A program made the translations under genes and the position numbers. A DNA stretch of 64,000 nucleotides, taken from NCBI RefSeq assembly GCF_007655005.1, contig NZ_SZVW01000021.1:1-64000 (forward strand), in the 5' to 3' direction. Numbering within the stretch: the first letter of the stretch is position 1; each line of letters starts with the position of its first letter. The notes under the pieces were generated by a model, which worked only from the letters and a program-made list of their open reading frames with translations, had not been told where the DNA came from and searched no databases. The DNA is from Streptomyces tibetensis. GTDB lineage: Bacteria; Actinomycetota; Actinomycetes; Streptomycetales; Streptomycetaceae. Of the stretch, positions 61,914-64,000 are shown piece after piece.

Positions 61914-62567
61914 ATGACACCAGCCGCCCCCACCCCCGCCTACCGGCGACTCAGCGTCGAGGAACGCCGTAGTCAGCTCCTCGCCTCGGCGCTGGACCTC
62001 TTCGCCCACCGCGCCCCGGAGGAGGTGTCCCTCGACGACGTGGCGGAGGCGGCCGGGGTCTCGCGACCGCTGGTGTACCGGTACTTCCCGGGCGGCAAGC
62101 AGCAGCTCTACGAGGCCGCCCTGCGCTCCGCCGCCGACGAGCTCCAGCACTGCTTCGACGAACCCCGCGAGGGCCCGCTCCTGCCCCGTCTGTCCCGTGC
62201 CCTCGACCGCTACCTCGCCTTCGTCGACCAGCACGACACCGGCTTCAGCGCCCTCCTCCAGGGCGGCAGCGTCGTGGAGACGTCCCGCACCACCGCCATC
62301 GTCGACGGTGTACGCCGTGTCGCCGCCGAGCACATCGTCAGCCACCTGGGCGTCACCGGCCCCGGTCCCGGCCTGCGCATGACCATCCGCATGTGGATCA
62401 CGGCCGTGGAGGCGTCGTCGCTCATCTGGCTCGACGAGGACAAGCAGCCCCCCGCCGGGGAGCTCCGCGACTGGCTCGTCGAGCAGTTCGTGGCGATGCT
62501 GTCGGTGACCGCCCGCCGCGACCCGCAGACCGACGCCCTGGTCCGGGCGCTCGCGGAGAATCCCTGA
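61914..62567 (+). CDS. TetR-family regulator beside the diiron oxygenase
   Basis: This 217-residue protein has an N-terminal helix-turn-helix: RRSQLLASALDLFAHRAPEE, VSLDDVAEAAGVSRPLVYRY and FPGGKQQLYEAAL. The C-terminal domain resembles lipid-responsive TetR proteins. It is encoded just after the diiron oxygenase gene, in whose promoter a GCTTG-N4-CAAGC palindrome lies. Ligand unknown. Confidence 0.92.
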   Translation: MTPAAPTPAYRRLSVEERRSQLLASALDLFAHRAPEEVSLDDVAEAAGVSRPLVYRYFPGGKQQLYEAALRSAADELQHCFDEPREGPLLPRLSRALDRYLAFVDQHDTGFSALLQGGSVVETSRTTAIVDGVRRVAAEHIVSHLGVTGPGPGLRMTIRMWITAVEASSLIWLDEDKQPPAGELRDWLVEQFVAMLSVTARRDPQTDALVRALAENP

Positions 62568-62577
62568 CACTGATCCC

Positions 62578-62877
62578 GTGAGAAGCGAAGACACCCCCTT
62601 CGAGGGCGGCCCCATGGACGGCAGGCTCCTGCCCGTCCTCCTGGGCATCACCGGCCACCCGCCCAAGACGTACCGCATCCCCGTCCCGGACCCCGACGGC
62701 GGACCGGACGCCGTGCTCGTCTACCGCCGCGTGCCGCGAGGACCGGGCAAGATCGGCCTGTCCCACCGCTGGAAGTACGCGTACGCCCCCGAGGGCGTCC
62801 CGCCCCGCCGGCTCAACTGGCCCTGGTCGAAGCCAGCCGCCACGCCGCCCGGCAAGCCGGACGACGCCGACGGGTGA
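62578..62877 (+). CDS. small hypothetical protein
   Basis: This 99-residue protein starts at GTG 62578, 10 bp after the TetR stop (MRSEDTPFEGGPMDGRLLPV). It contains PPKTYRIPVPDPDG, AVLVYRRVPRGPGK and HRWKYAYAPEG, with many Pro and Arg residues and no membrane segment. Similar short proteins recur in Streptomyces without a function. It is probably co-transcribed with the TetR gene. Confidence 0.75.
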   Translation: MRSEDTPFEGGPMDGRLLPVLLGITGHPPKTYRIPVPDPDGGPDAVLVYRRVPRGPGKIGLSHRWKYAYAPEGVPPRRLNWPWSKPAATPPGKPDDADG

Positions 62878-62983
62878 CCCCGTTGAGCCGAACCGCGCAC
62901 ACCCACCGCGCGCGGCGCACGCAACCGCCTGATCCTCACGGTGTCCGGCGGCACCACGCCGCCCCCGTAGCGGAGGTGATGGC

Positions 62984-64000
62984 ATGTCAGGAAAGCTGCT
63001 GCGTCTGGTCTGCATCGCGGCGACGGCGGCCGGAACCGCCCTGGTACCCGTCCTGGCGCCCGTCCAGGCCGCGGCCGTACCCGAGCCGGACAAGGAACAG
63101 CGCAAGGTCGCGGACCTCCTGACGGATCTTCAGGGGCTGTACCGGAAGGCCGAGGAGGCCACCGAGGCCTACAACGCCACCGAGGAGAAGCTGACGAAGC
63201 AGCGCGCCGAGACCGACCGTCTGGACCGCGCCCTCGCTCGCGCCCGGCTCTCCTTGCACGACAGCCGGGGCGAGGCCGGCCGACTGGCCCGGCAGCAGTA
63301 CCAGAGCAGCACCGACCTCTCCCCCTACGTCCACCTGCTCCTGGCCCGCGATCCGCAGCACGCGATCGACCAGGGCCATGTGATCGGCCGGCTCGCGCAG
63401 GAACGGGCCGGCACCATCACCCGGCTGACCGGCAACGAGCACAAGGCCCACGAACTGGCTCGCAAGGCCCGCGGCGCCCTCGACCGGCAGCTCGCCCTCA
63501 CCGAGCGGCGCAGGAAAGAACGGGACGAGGTCCGCACCCGCCTCCACGACGTCGAGAAACTGCTCGCCTCCCTCAGCCGTGAACAGCTCACCACGCTGGC
63601 CGAGTTGGAGCGGAAGGGCATCGAGAAGGCACAGTCGGAGTTCATCGCGTCGGGCGCGCTGGGCAGCGAAGACAGCCCGGGCGACATGGACGACGGTGGC
63701 AGCGGCGACAGCAGCGAAAACGGCGAGAACGGCGAGAACGGCAACAGCAGTGAGAACGGCGACGGCAGCGAGAACGGCAAGAACAGAGGCAGCCGCTGGA
63801 GCGGCAACACCGGCCGCGCCCCGTCCGCCGAGGGCCGCCGGGCCGTGCGCTACGCCGTGCGACAGCTCGGCAAGCCGTACGAGTGGGGCGCGGAGGGCCC
63901 GCGCACGTACGACTGCTCGGGGCTGACCTCGCAGGCGTGGGCCGAGGCCGGGACGCCCGTCCCCCGGACCAGCCAGGAGCAGTGGAAGCAGCTGGAGCGG
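62984..64000 (+). CDS. NlpC/P60-family peptidoglycan hydrolase (partial, cut by window end)
   Basis: The frame is open to base 64000 (339 codons). It has a signal peptide of about 30 residues (cut after VQA), a long N-terminal coiled coil (about 35-225), a Gly/Ser/Asn/Glu-rich linker with NGENGENG units, and the start of an NlpC/P60 domain with the catalytic Cys in YDCSGLTSQAW. It is likely a D,L-endopeptidase in wall remodelling. GGAGGTG precedes ATG 62984. The catalytic His and the stop lie beyond the window. Confidence 0.92.
   Translation, partial: MSGKLLRLVCIAATAAGTALVPVLAPVQAAAVPEPDKEQRKVADLLTDLQGLYRKAEEATEAYNATEEKLTKQRAETDRLDRALARARLSLHDSRGEAGRLARQQYQSSTDLSPYVHLLLARDPQHAIDQGHVIGRLAQERAGTITRLTGNEHKAHELARKARGALDRQLALTERRRKERDEVRTRLHDVEKLLASLSREQLTTLAELERKGIEKAQSEFIASGALGSEDSPGDMDDGGSGDSSENGENGENGNSSENGDGSENGKNRGSRWSGNTGRAPSAEGRRAVRYAVRQLGKPYEWGAEGPRTYDCSGLTSQAWAEAGTPVPRTSQEQWKQLER

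Noticed and set aside
62878..62983. c-di-AMP (ydaO) riboswitch before the NlpC/P60 gene
   Set aside because: Such genes often have one in Streptomyces, but the 106-bp gap lacks the conserved blocks and length.

Overview
The window is chromosomal DNA of a Streptomyces (high-GC actinomycete). Supporting signs are the very high third-position GC, GTG and TTG starts with GGAGG-type leaders, and families typical of the genus: NucS, a ChiS/ChiR/chitinase locus, DUF2550 beside the ATP synthase operon, an extended Arg/Asp-rich Rho, split Ku and LigD-polymerase genes, and DUF7144. From memory, the gene order follows the S. coelicolor stretch running from about SCO539x down to SCO529x. That synteny is recall, not a search.

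Layout. 1-12 kb: tail of an ABC ATPase and its permease, a small zinc-site protein, a luciferase-like oxidoreductase carrying a rare TTA codon, nucS, a large membrane-anchored NTPase, a STAS protein, 3-hydroxybutyryl-CoA dehydrogenase, a TetR gene divergent from a drug-type ABC exporter, a PduO adenosyltransferase and two membrane proteins. 12-16 kb: chiS-chiR-chiC with the paired 12-bp chitinase-promoter repeats. 16-24.5 kb: the F1Fo ATP synthase operon atpIBEFHAGDC on the minus strand, with strong hairpins inside and at its end. 24.8-36.9 kb (minus): a WecA/TagO-like transferase, a glyA paralogue, a phosphatase-fold protein lacking its nucleophile, Sua5/YrdC, prmC, prfA, rpmE (with a SigR-type promoter), an LCP protein, a secreted trypsin-like protease and rho. 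37.3-43.6 kb (minus): thrB, thrC, hom, lysA and an ArgRS-like protein without a catalytic core.

44.4-48 kb is the accessory segment. A tRNA-Arg(CCG) gene is followed by orphan genes with atypical codon use, a frameshifted integrase C-terminus that has lost its catalytic tyrosine, an ATGA-coupled two-gene operon of unknown function and an unknown membrane protein. It reads as the decayed remains of an integrative element with retained cargo, and it is the best place to look for an undescribed system.

48-64 kb returns to core-like genes: small membrane and stress proteins (DUF7144, SHOCT, Asp23), a metallo-hydrolase flanked by two tandem repeat arrays, divergent ku and ligD-polymerase, a NERD protein, a dual-specificity phosphatase, a lipoprotein-histidine kinase pair without a response regulator, a His-rich-repeat SH3 protein, an FtsW/RodA-class B PBP pair, DUF3291, an AurF-like diiron protein with a TetR gene, and a truncated NlpC/P60 hydrolase at the right edge.
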